Shown here piece by piece: positions 55,718 to 64,000 of a stretch of DNA of 64,000 bases (positions are counted from its first letter, which is position 1; each line of letters begins with the position of its first letter). The translations under genes were made by a program, and so were the position numbers. Source of the DNA: Macrosoma leucophasiata. Its lineage: Eukaryota; Arthropoda; Insecta; Lepidoptera; Hedylidae. The stretch is from positions 3,038,001 to 3,102,000 of the forward strand of contig JAWQUS010000030.1 in NCBI GenBank assembly GCA_036365455.1, written 5' to 3'. The notes under the pieces were generated by a model, which worked only from the letters and a program-made list of their open reading frames with translations, had not been told where the DNA came from and did no database searches.

Positions 55718-58700
55718 GTGGGTACTTATATTGATCGAATATTGATGGCTCAGCTTTTCGTCATTAAAAATACAGTATCTGTTTATTTTTATATTTATCG
55801 ACGCATATCTTGTACAAAGCTGGCAAGAAATGGCTATCTTGGCATGCTCATGATATTACATCATACTGTCACACTGTAAACAAACATGTATTCATTTCTC
55901 AAACTATCATAGCTTTGAGGACAATGGAATAGATTAAAAAAAAATCTAATCAATGTACCATGTTGGAAAGAATAGCCCATGCATATCTCCTAAACCATGG
56001 GGTTGCACTTAGTGGGGGGGGTATAGGGGGTTTAGTTACCTCTCTCCCCTCCCCCCACTTTACCCCAAATCCACTGTCTAGTCTACTGACTAATTGAAGG
56101 TAATAGGGTTTTATTGGAATGGTGTTCTGTTTCGGGCCCATTGCCTGGTGAAGTAGACTAGTGCTGTCCCAAGACTTGCCGCTTACATAAGCGCATTCTA
56201 AAAAAAGGACAAAAAAATACAATCAATATTGTGTACATGTCGTCGATTGTAGGTATATCTGTCATATACAGTTTTTCTCCATTTATTACTTGATACATTC
56301 TACCATAATAATATTTATTATTCACAATACTTTGGCTGCATAGTTTCTGTGCACGTAAAATATCTAAGACCATTAGTTGGCCAGATGTCAATTGGATGAA
56401 GTATTTACTTACCACCAACATAAACTGAAGGCTTGCTTGCCATTTTCACAACATAAAAAAAGTTGATAGAATGCCATATGATGCCGAATATTGTTTGCCT
56501 GTAACAAATATGCAACAACTTATAAACTTAGAAAGCACTAACCTTCACACAACAGTAAACTTTAACCGCAATAATTACCATACAATTAATTTTCAGTTGT
56601 TTTTAATATGTTAATTATATTTTTTCATTAGCCTCAAAGATTATCAATTTTTTTTTTCCTTTATTTATACTGCAATCTGTCACCATGAGGGACATTGAGC
56701 GGTAGTTGTGGCGATCTTGTAAGTTGGGCATGCTCAGGAGTGTGACCTTTGTCACATCCTGAATTCACATGTATGCTTCTTTACTGAAGCACATCTTGGG
56801 GTACTTTACGTTTGAGACGGCGACTAATGTATCCATCAACCTCTGCACAAGGATGTTAGGGTGGTTTAAAATTCTATCCCTGTAAGACTTGGTGTGGCGG
56901 ACTATCTCTTCTCTAACTGTAGCGATAGGTCATTGTGCAATTGTTCGTTTGTAACAAACCATGGGGCATTTGTTATGATCCTGAGAATTTTGTTTTGGTA
57001 TCTTTAAGCATGACCAGTAGATTTAAAAAAATAAGATGCTTGTATGTCTTAGTAAATGATTGCATGTGTGAAGAATTTCTTGCAGAGCGGGTCTTGGTGG
57101 GAAGCACTCCCTTGCATTGGACAAGCTGACAGACCATGAGATGATAATTGCCTCGCAGTTAGTGGTTCCTGATGAGATTAACGTGAGTATATTTTTTCAG
57201 CACTCTCATGACTAGTACCAGAATCTATAAAGGGCCTTTTTTATGTAATGGAAGTGACGAACAAGCATGCAGTTCACATTGACGTTAAGTGATGACTGCG
57301 GCCTATAGACACCCACACAGACCAAGCTCAAAATGCAGATGAATTGCCACTCTTCAGGCCTGAGGTGTTATGCCTTATTGCCTATTCAATTGGCAATTAT
57401 AACCATTTTTGTTCATTCATGTCTTATATGGATATGAAATGAACTTCATATTAAGAAACAATGACGATGGATGAATTCCATTGTAGTAGTAGTAGTAGTA
57501 GTATCTTCACGCCAGGTCCCTAACGGGGTAGGCAGAAAGTTAGAGCGCCAGATATCCCGGTTCTGACAAACCTCTCGTGCCTCGTCTACCTTCATCATTC
57601 TCTTCATACATGCACGCCGATTCCTAAGACTTTTGACCCCACCATCAGACAGAACTCGACCTATTTGGTCATGGTAGGTCAGTCTTGCTCTTGAATTCCA
57701 TTGTCATAAGATATATGAATACACTAAAAACTTACTATAGTAACACACTCTCATACTCTCATGCTACATTTAGTCAACAATGATGTATTCAATAACATAC
57801 ACTTACAGAGTGAGGTAAGCAACAGAAATATTGAACTGTGAAATTTGTATATCTTGCTCAGTTTACATTCTGTGATTTTGAAAACAAAGGTAGAAGATTC
57901 AACACACAAATTTTATTTAATCACTTGGAAATACTATAATTTTCTTGTGACCTGAAACAAGAAAATGTTAGTATTTAAATTAATTATTTTACAAAATAAT
58001 TAAAGTGAATAATAATTGATACATTGATTAATATGTCAAAGTAGACCTTAAAAATAAAAATAAAATAAATTATCTTCCAAAAATTGTTAATGATTATAAT
58101 AGTTATAATTAACAGAATCTCCGAAATCAATCGCTCTCAGACACAGAGGCATAATACCTAAGGCCTCAGGAGTGGCAATGCATCTATGTACATTGTAATC
58201 TCTAATTTCATGTATTTTATAGGCCCTTTTTTTATTTTGATATTTGTTTCGGGTCTGGGTGTTTGTGTATGTGTTATATACACAAACACCCAGACCCAAA
58301 ACAAATATCTGTAGGCCATACAAATATTTGTCCCGGTGCGGGAATCGAACTCGCGACCCGTCGAATCAAACGGTCTTCTCGGACTAACCGGGTCGTCAAA
58401 AGTATTACTTACGTATGCTTGTTTGCCACTTCATGACAAATAAAAATCTTCAGGTGAACTGGAAAGACATAGCGGGCTTGGACCACCTGATCCAGGAGCT
58501 ACGAGAGACGGTGATCCTGCCGATTCAGAAGCGGGAGCTGTTCGCCGACAGTCGCCTCACGCAGCCGCCTAAAGGAGTACTGCTGCACGGACCCCCAGGT
58601 TAGGTGTTTTATTGAGACTAAATGTTTCTGCACTCTACCACACCGCGGACACTCCACCAAAATTCCATATAAACGCTTAATCTGGTCATCAATCAGTGAC

Positions 58701-61564
58701 GTGTATTTACACGTGCACCTGTGTGCGGAAACTAACACGATACGGACTACTATGGCCACTAGAACGTATCAACAGCGTATTATATCTAGGGATTGCAATC
58801 CCGCAATCCCGCGGGATCCCGCACCTTTTATCAATCTGGTGGATCCCGCACCTTCAAAACGCGGATCCGCGGATCCCGCAAATTTAAATTAGCTGCTGAA
58901 ACGTTCGTGAAGTTTCACGAGAAAGCACAAATTCATTCTCAATCTCATTATTAATGAGATTGATTATCTTACCTGTTTTAAGATGTATTAAATAAAACTT
59001 GATGCCAAACATTTTAAAAGTTAAGGTCTTACAAAATTGATTTGTTTTCTAAATATTTCTTACTAACTTAATTAATTTTTTGACAGAAAACAAATAGGTA
59101 CTTCTGATGCAATAATTTGTGAGACATATTTTTTTATCGTACATCTTTTTAGAATTAGACAGAAGGAAAACCCGGAAGCAGGTATCACAAAACTTTTTGT
59201 TTATGATATTTATGACAGCAAAATTGTCATTGTGTATAATCCGACCTTATTAAAATATCATGATGGGCGTCGTGCGTGCGTGATAAAAGTATTCTTTTTA
59301 ATTTGTTGTCATTATAATATCGTATTCCATTCGTTTTGTGTTCTTGACCACTACATCTTAAGGTCTTATATAGGAGACGTTTTAGAAAACGCATAAGTTT
59401 AATTATTAATAAAATTATTATGTTGCCAATTACTGTAACGTAATTCAAAAAAAGTATTGTTCAAAACCTAATATTTGAAAATAATACAGTTTTGTATATC
59501 CCTTCATTAGTTTTCGGAATAAAGATCGACATTTTCGAACTTTTTACTTAAAACTCACCAAAAAAAAAAGACCAAAATTCTTTCCGTCTAATGCTAAAAA
59601 AATGTACTAAATTAACATTTTATTTTTATAAAACCTGTCAAGTGCGTGTCTGGCCACGCGCAGTGTAGGGTTCCGTAGTTTTTAGGTTTGAATAATGTAA
59701 TGAAAAAAAAAATATATATTTTCCTTTTCATTTCATTATTGAAGCAACTATTGCTGTAACGTTTGAATTTTCTAACAACAACCGTTTAGTTGGAAGGGTG
59801 GGGGACACTTGACTCTAAAGAAAATTGGCACTTTTAAGCCGCGAATGTATAAATATTATTTATAAATTTATAATATTAAGTCACGAACCGTTAACAATAA
59901 TGTAGGGTAGAGGTACCCTAAATATTTCTTTTTTTTATATTTTTATTCTACCTTTTTGTCGGCGTGATCAAGGTGTACTTGTGCCCAATTTCAAGTCTCT
60001 GTTACCAATAGTTTTTGCGCTAAACTGCGGACGGACGGACAGACACACAGACACACAGACAGACGGACATGGCGAAACTATAAGGGTTCCTTGTTATTGT
60101 ATATATTTATTTGTTTACTACGGAACCCTAAAAAAGTTACGTTAGTAAGTTAGTTAGTTAGTTTTGCAGTTTTAATTGATTTTTAACAAAATTTCTAATA
60201 TGCGGGATCCCGCGGGATCCGCGCGGGATTGACCAATCCCGCATATCAATCCCGCGGGATTGAAGAAGCTGCGGGATTGCAATCCCTAACCGTATCGTAT
60301 TGGCAGTAGCGACAATCCTTGTCGCTCCGTGATGGTTATTACGGGGCCATACTTTCATTACCATCGAACCGGCACAGCGGAACACGATAGTGCTAAACAC
60401 TACCATTTGGTGGCAGATAGGTTAAAATCTTAATAAGTATTTGCATAAACAAAACGAAATGTACATAACGTTATGGCTTCATGCAAAATGTGATCGTTTC
60501 ATATCATATTGCAGGTTGCGGCAAAACGTTGATAGCTAAGGCGACAGCAAAGGAGGCGAACATGAGCTTCATAAACCTGGACGTATCGCTGCTCACCGAC
60601 AAGTGGTACGGCGAGACGCAAAAGTTGGCGGCCGCCGTCTTCAGTCTTGCCGTAAAGCTACAGCCCTGCATCGTCTTTATTGGTATGTTTTTTTAGTAAC
60701 TAGCAATGCTTTTTTATGTGAAAACTTTAGCATAGTTAAGATTTGAAATTCGATGTAACGAAAAAGCGACAGTAAAAATAGATAAATTCATTTTCTTTTT
60801 CCTTCTTATCTCTCCCACATTAAATCTTATGAATTTATGTCTGTCTCTTTCTACTGCATGCTTCCAATCTCATTTTCTCCCACGTTAAATCTTATGAGTT
60901 TATGTGTCTGTCTTTTTTTACTGAATGCTTACTATCTCATTTTCTCCCACGTTAAATCTTATGAGTTTATGTGTCTGTCTCTTTTTACTGCATGCTTCTT
61001 ATCTTATTTTCTCTCACGTTCAATCTTATGAATTTATGTGTCTGTCGCTTTTTACTGTTTATTGTAGTTTATTCATCTATTTCATATAATTAGGCTCCTG
61101 GAGAGCACTTTTACATCGTCATTTTTTTAAAACTAACCTAGAGTGAATAACCACAAAAATAATCAAAAACGCATGATAAATTAAAAAGAAACAAAACAAT
61201 TATGTATAATATGGCAAGAATCAATTATTTACAAATTCCTCCATTTCCCCATTTCAAAATTGTATGTTTCCTATCTCATTTTCTCCCACTCTAAATCTTA
61301 TGAGTTTATGTGTCTCTCTCTTTACTGTCGCTTTTTCGTTTCAGAGACGATCAAATCGCACCGATGCTAAAAAAAAATTCAAAAATGTTTCGTTCAATGT
61401 GTTACTAACATAACGTATCGTATTATTTCACGCAGACGAGATCGAGTCGTTTCTGCGCACGCGCACGCAACACGACCACGAGGCGACCGCCATGATGAAG
61501 ACGCAGTTCATGTCGCTCTGGGACGGCCTCATCACGGACCCCACTTGCACTGTCATCATCATGG
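55545..61564 (+). CDS. ATAD1: ATAD1/Msp1 AAA ATPase, 3'-incomplete (five exons)
   Basis: Outer mitochondrial and peroxisomal membrane AAA ATPase that extracts mislocalised tail-anchored proteins (Msp1; Thorase in mammals). Exons at 55545-55717, 57086-57182, 58454-58598, 60515-60682 and 61436-61564 give 712 nt in one frame (237 codons plus one base). Visible: an N-terminal transmembrane segment ([20 protein letters not shown]), a charged linker, the [15 protein letters not shown] entry, [20 protein letters not shown], Walker [29 protein letters not shown], Walker B IVFIDEI and QFMSLWDGL. The last exon stops at IIMG, so the next (ATNRP sensor region and C-terminal lid) lies beyond 64000. Human ATAD1 has 361 residues. 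Two ATGs, 55545 and 55548, could start the protein. Confidence 0.96.
57086..57182 (+). CDS. ATAD1: ATAD1 exon 2
   Basis: Acceptor TTCTTGCAG, donor ATTAAC|GTGAGT, 97 nt. It reads [20 protein letters not shown] then [12 protein letters not shown], aligning with human KNVKLSEYEMSIAAHLVDP. A longer-looking frame through this segment ([14 protein letters not shown]) is out of phase and is a shadow. Confidence 0.9.
57238..57385 (-). repeat. Family A copy in ATAD1 intron 2
   Basis: ATGTAATGGAAGTGACGAAC, GTGATGACTGCGGCCTATAG and CAGGCCTGAGGTGTTATGCC; only the 3' half. Confidence 0.8.
57487..57690 (-). repeat. RTE 3' fragment with (GTA)n
   Basis: (GTA)6 at 57487-57504, then TCTTCACGCCAGGTCCCTAA to CATCAGACAGAACTCGACC, near-identical to 16030-16190. 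The microsatellite marks the 3' tail. Confidence 0.8.
58133..58450 (+). repeat. Family A copy interrupted by SINE D
   Basis: CACAGAGGCATAATACC and GGCCTCAGGAGTGGCAATGC at 58140-58185, and TGCTTGTTTGCCACTTCATG at 58417, separated by SINE D. The remnant ends at the acceptor of ATAD1 exon 3. Confidence 0.65.
58228..58402 (-). mobile_element. SINE D copy with internal inverted duplication
   Basis: The tRNA-like head (CCCGGTGCGGGAATCGAACT on plus) is well kept. The body is a near-perfect hairpin: GATATTTGTTTCGGGTCTGG at 58240 pairs with CCAGACCCAAAACAAATATC at 58290-58309. It interrupts a Family A copy (58133-58205 and 58406-58450). Confidence 0.8.
58454..58598 (+). CDS. ATAD1: ATAD1 exon 3 (first half of Walker A)
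   Basis: Acceptor CTTCAG, donor CCAG|GTTAGG, phase 0 to 1. It encodes [30 protein letters not shown] and [13 protein letters not shown]. The intron splits the P-loop between GPPG and CGKT. Confidence 0.97.
58640..58735 (+). repeat. Family M repeat, 5' part
   Basis: CACACCGCGGACACTCCACC and GTGACGTGTATTTACACGTG; in ATAD1 intron 3. Confidence 0.7.
58787..60288. mobile_element. hAT-like non-autonomous element
   Basis: Inverted ends TAGGGATTGCAATCCCGCA and GCGGGATTGCAATCCCTA plus further CCCGCGGGAT motifs near both ends. 1.5 kb, no transposase. The 8 bases on each side match only partly. It contains an Element E copy at 59634-60135. It occupies most of ATAD1 intron 3. Confidence 0.75.
59634..60135 (+). 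mobile_element. Element E (AGGGTTCCGTA / TACGGAACCCT ends)
   Basis: Starts GTCAAGTGCGTGTCTGGCC and GTAGGGTTCCGTAG; ends with GACAGACACACAGACAC and CTACGGAACCCTAAAAAA. Same plan at 3960-4558. Nested in the hAT-like element. Confidence 0.75.
60335..60423 (-). repeat. Family A, 5' fragment
   Basis: TTATTACGGGGCCATAC and GGAACACGATAGTGCTAAAC plus ACTACCATTTGGTGGCAG. Confidence 0.7.
60515..60682 (+). CDS. ATAD1: ATAD1 exon 4
   Basis: Acceptor ATTGCAG, donor ATTG|GTATGT, 168 nt, phase 1 to 1. It encodes [40 protein letters not shown] and QPCIVFI, ending one base into the Walker B Asp. Confidence 0.97.
60746..61345. repeat. 67-bp tandem repeats inside an inverted-end element
   Basis: About four and a half units of roughly 67 bp (ATCTCATTTTCTCCCACGTT, AAATCTTATGAGTTTATGTG, TGTCTGTC, TTTTTACTGCATGCT) at 60790-61060 and one more at 61265-61330. 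The outer ends ACGAAAAAGCGACAGTAAAA and TTACTGTCGCTTTTTCGTTT are inverted. A LINE 3' end (61065-61260) splits the array. A single unit with the same end is at 22325-22405 in reverse. Confidence 0.8.
61065..61260 (-). mobile_element. LINE 3' end, truncated copy
   Basis: GTTTATTCATCTATTTCATA, GCTCCTGGAGAGCAC and AAATTCCTCCATTTCCCC match 39680-39870. Only about 195 bp, i.e. a severely 5'-truncated insertion. Confidence 0.85.
61436..61564 (+). CDS. ATAD1: ATAD1 exon 5 (Walker B)
   Basis: Acceptor CACGCAG, donor ATGG|GTAATT. It encodes [40 protein letters not shown] and IIMG. Human reads DEIDSFLRNRSSSDHEATAM. No continuing exon (ATNRP) is visible in 61565-64000, which is filled by repeats and a retrotransposon fragment. 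Confidence 0.96.
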
Positions 61565-61595
61565 GTAATTTATATCTAGCCTGCATAATCGTAAC

Positions 61596-61750
61596 TTCAC
61601 GCCTGTAATCCCCGAAGGGGTAGGCAGAGATAAATACATGCACACATGCATACTTGCACTCTCGATTCGATGGTCTCGTTTCGGCCCATGTCATAAGTGG
61701 CGAGCCTGTTGACATCTTCCACCAAACTCCAAGATACTGGGAAACTTCTA
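61596..61750 (-). mobile_element. SINE C body fragment
   Basis: GTAACTTCACGCCTGTAATC, CCGAAGGGGTAGGCAGAGA and GGCGAGCCTGTTGACATCTT. It starts about 30 bp after the ATAD1 exon 5 donor. Confidence 0.7.
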
Positions 61751-61778
61751 AAATAAGAAGATTATACTGGTGCTATAT

Positions 61779-61922
61779 ACTGGTGGTAGAGCTCCAGTGA
61801 TGGAGATCGCGGGCGTAGGCACCACCGCATTACCTAATATACTTGCCGCTAAATGGTAGTGTTCAGCACCGTCGTGTTCCGGTCAGGTGGTAATGTACGG
61901 CCCTGTAATTTCCGGCACAGGG
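61779..61922 (+). repeat. Family A 5' half fused to an RT fragment
   Basis: TACTGGTGGTAGAGCTCCAG to CTGTAATTTCCGGCACAG, after which the RTE-like coding sequence starts with no gap. Confidence 0.85.
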
Positions 61923-61925
61923 CAT

Positions 61926-63624
61926 GGAAATGCTGACGAGCCGGCTTCTATTGCAAATATGTTCGTGCAACACTTCAAAGCGAGCTCGCCCTTGGTTACA
62001 CCATGTACGGTGGTCGACGCCGGGGACTGTCGTGACCAAGATTTGATTCGTTTCTCAGCTGAACAAGTTAGTTAAAGTAATTACAAAGATGACCAGAGGA
62101 AAGTCTCCAGGTCACGACGGTCTCAGCATCGAGCATTTACAGCATGCGGGTTCTCACTTGTTCAGGGTCTTGGCGATGTTTTTCTCATTGTGTATGTGTC
62201 ACTCCTACCTTATGAAAACGATCGTAGTGCCCATTGTTAAAAATAAAACAGGTGATGTAACAGATCAGCATAACTATCGACCCATCTCTCTTGCTACCGT
62301 TATTGCCAAGGTATTAGATAACTTATTAGACAGTAAATTGGATTGTTTTCTTCACCTACACGATGCCCAGTTTGGTTTTCGACCCCATCTATCTACCGAA
62401 GGTGCTGTACTAGGACTGAAGCATACAGTGCGGTATTATGCGCAACGTCGAACGCCTGTTTATGCCTGTTTCCTCGATCTCTCGAGGGCTTTTGATCTGG
62501 TGTCATATGATGTTCTATGGCAAAAGCTCAGAGAGAGAGGTGCCTGCTGAATTATTGCGTATATTCCAGTTCTGGTACCAAAACCAAACAAATAGTGTGA
62601 GATGGGCCGATAGACTATCGAAACCATACCGTTGGGAGTGTGGTGTTAGACAGGGGGGAATCACTTCGCCAAAGCTGTTTAATCTGTATATTAATGCTCT
62701 TACCGTTGAGCTTAGCAGTACGTCAATAGGATGCAGGATTCACGATTTCAGTATTAACAACATCAGTTACGCCGACGGTTAGTCCAGTGGTGCGAAACCA
62801 CAGTTTGATTCGATGTCGCGGGTTCGATCCCCGCACCGGAACAAATATTTGTATGGCCTACAGATATTTGTTTCGGGTCTGGGTGTTTGTGTATGTGTTG
62901 TATGTGTACAACGGCACCCACGACACAGGTTTATACCTACTGTGGGGCTGTGAGTGTAAGCGTATTTTATTTTATTTATTATTTATTTATGGTCTTGCTG
63001 AGCCCAACGGTAAGGGCGTTGCGCGAACTCCTTAAAATATGTGAGTGCTATGCTCTGCGGCACAGTCTTCTTTATAATGTTAAAAAATGCGAAGTGATGG
63101 TATTTAAGGCGGCTGATGGTAAATGTCCAGCAAGTGTTCCGGCTATTCGGCTTAATGGTTATGAGTTTAAAAGAGTAGATAAGTTTAAATATTTAGGACA
63201 TATAGTTACCGACAGCCTTAATGATTCACCCGACATAGAAAGGGAGCGTAGAGCGTTGGCGGTTCGATGCAACATGTTGGCGCGTAGGTTTGCACGGTGT
63301 AGTGAGCAAGTCAAAATCACATTGTTTAAAGCCTACTGCCAAGTTTTCTACACGTGCAGCCTGTGGGTTAATAACACGCAGCGGACCTACAGCGCTTTAC
63401 GGGTTCAATATAATAATGGTTTTAGGATGATGTTGGGGCTGCGTCGTTTCTGCAGTGCATCAGGAATGTTTGCACAGGCGCATACAGATGTTTTTTTCGC
63501 CATCCTGCGTAAGAGATCTGCTGCCTTACTAAGCAGAGTGCGAGCCAGCACCAACACCATCCTAAAGTTAATTGCAGAGAGTTTCATTCGCCCATCATTA
63601 ATAAATGCATCGGTTTGTGTATAA
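61926..63624 (+). pseudogene. RTE/Proto2-like LINE reverse transcriptase, broken
   Basis: Reading frames 61926-62075, 62089-62550, 62540-62780 and 62995-63624 form one degraded protein: KSPGHDGLSIEHL, NYRPISLATVIAKVLD, AQFGFRPHLSTEGAV, CFLDLSRAFDLVSYDVLW, CGVRQGGITSPKLFNLYIN, ISYAD (then a SINE), MVLLSPTVRALRELLKICE, KYLGHIVTDS and SLWVNNTQR. There is a frameshift near 62545 and a SINE inserted within the YADD box. No endonuclease is present; the 5' end abuts a Family A repeat. It lies in ATAD1 intron 5, sense. Confidence 0.88.
62780..62990 (+). mobile_element. tRNA-derived SINE D inside the RT catalytic motif
   Basis: Begins GGTTAGTCCAGTGGT with a B-box-like GGGTTCGATCCCCGC, then a body with TGGCCTACAGATATTTG, GTTTGTGTATGTGTTG and a GTAAGCGTATTTTATTTTA tail. 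It separates Y-A-D from the following MVLLSP of the reverse transcriptase. Related copies: 6480-6670, 22788-22880 and 58228-58400. Confidence 0.88.
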
Positions 63625-63629
63625 CACAT

Positions 63630-63840
63630 AGGCATATCACATTAAAACAGTAACATTACTTTTATCTACATATTCAATATTGACGTTTAATTTACATTAA
63701 AAAAAATACAAATTTGACAATTTTTATATAAATTATACAAATACTTTATTAACTATTAAAACATTATTATTATTTTACAGTTTGACATTGATATTGCGCG
63801 AAATTAATACGAAATTGAATAATAATTACATTTTTAAGTT
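63630..63840. other. AT-rich stretch after the RTE fragment
   Basis: Probably 3' UTR or flank of the broken retrotransposon; no feature seen. Confidence 0.3.
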
Positions 63841-64000
63841 TTTTTTTTATTTTTTTTATGTTATAGAAGTGGCAAACAAGCGTGCAGTTCACATTGATGT
63901 TAAGTGATGACTGCAGCCTATAGACACCCACACAATGACCAGAGGTCAAAATGCAAATGCGCTGCCACTCCTGAGGCATTAGGTGTTATGCCTCTGTGCC
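63841..64000 (-). repeat. Family A copy cut by the window end
   Basis: T-rich tail, AGTGGCAAACAAGCGTGCAG and GGTGTTATGCCTCTGTGCC at the edge. Confidence 0.85.

Noticed and set aside
56935..57129. Plus frame ending in [12 protein letters not shown]
   Set aside because: Out of phase with ATAD1 exon 2, whose correct frame aligns with human ATAD1.

Overview
The window looks like nuclear DNA of a lepidopteran insect (moth or butterfly). It is AT-rich, its genes are cut into short GC-rich exons by long AT-rich introns, and most of the rest is interspersed repeats. Helitron-like ends of the form CGGGCAA.AGCTAGT, tRNA-derived SINEs, several non-LTR retrotransposons and many small hairpin MITEs all fit Lepidoptera. 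The clade is inferred from repeat style; no species is claimed.

Three conserved genes were recognised and their exons joined in frame by hand. (1) PTEN, plus strand, 10974-20236: six exons from the phosphatase core to the stop. The first ~84 residues (human numbering) are not visible upstream. (2) METTL14, minus strand, 53969-37782: complete in six exons, 402 codons plus stop. Its intron 4 is almost 10 kb and holds an apparently intact LINE. (3) ATAD1/Msp1, plus strand, from 55545: five exons to 61564, with the 3' third beyond the window. METTL14 and ATAD1 are divergent, 1.6 kb apart. PTEN and METTL14 are tail to tail across about 17 kb of repeat-rich DNA with no clear gene. PTEN and ATAD1 are also neighbours in the human genome.

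Layout: 1-10.9 kb is repeats (SINE-like copies, two MITE families, a LINE 3' fragment). 10.9-20.2 kb is PTEN, with a large foldback region in its first visible intron. 20.2-37.8 kb is the PTEN 3' region and an intergenic stretch with pogo-like, Helitron-like and hairpin elements, a candidate extra PTEN exon near 23.5 kb and an orphan exon-like segment near 26 kb. 37.8-54.0 kb is METTL14, including a nested LINE pair and a tandem array made from its own exon 4. 55.5-64.0 kb is ATAD1, with introns full of repeats and an RTE-like reverse transcriptase cut by a SINE.

The most unusual feature is at 48102-48903. The 3' part of METTL14 exon 4, with its splice donor and the start of the intron, has been amplified into eight tandem units of about 100 bp directly downstream of the real exon. 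Each unit carries a donor, an acceptor-like C-tract plus CTGCAG, and a 78-nt open segment of symmetric phase, so the gene has up to nine competing 5' splice sites and in-frame cassette candidates.
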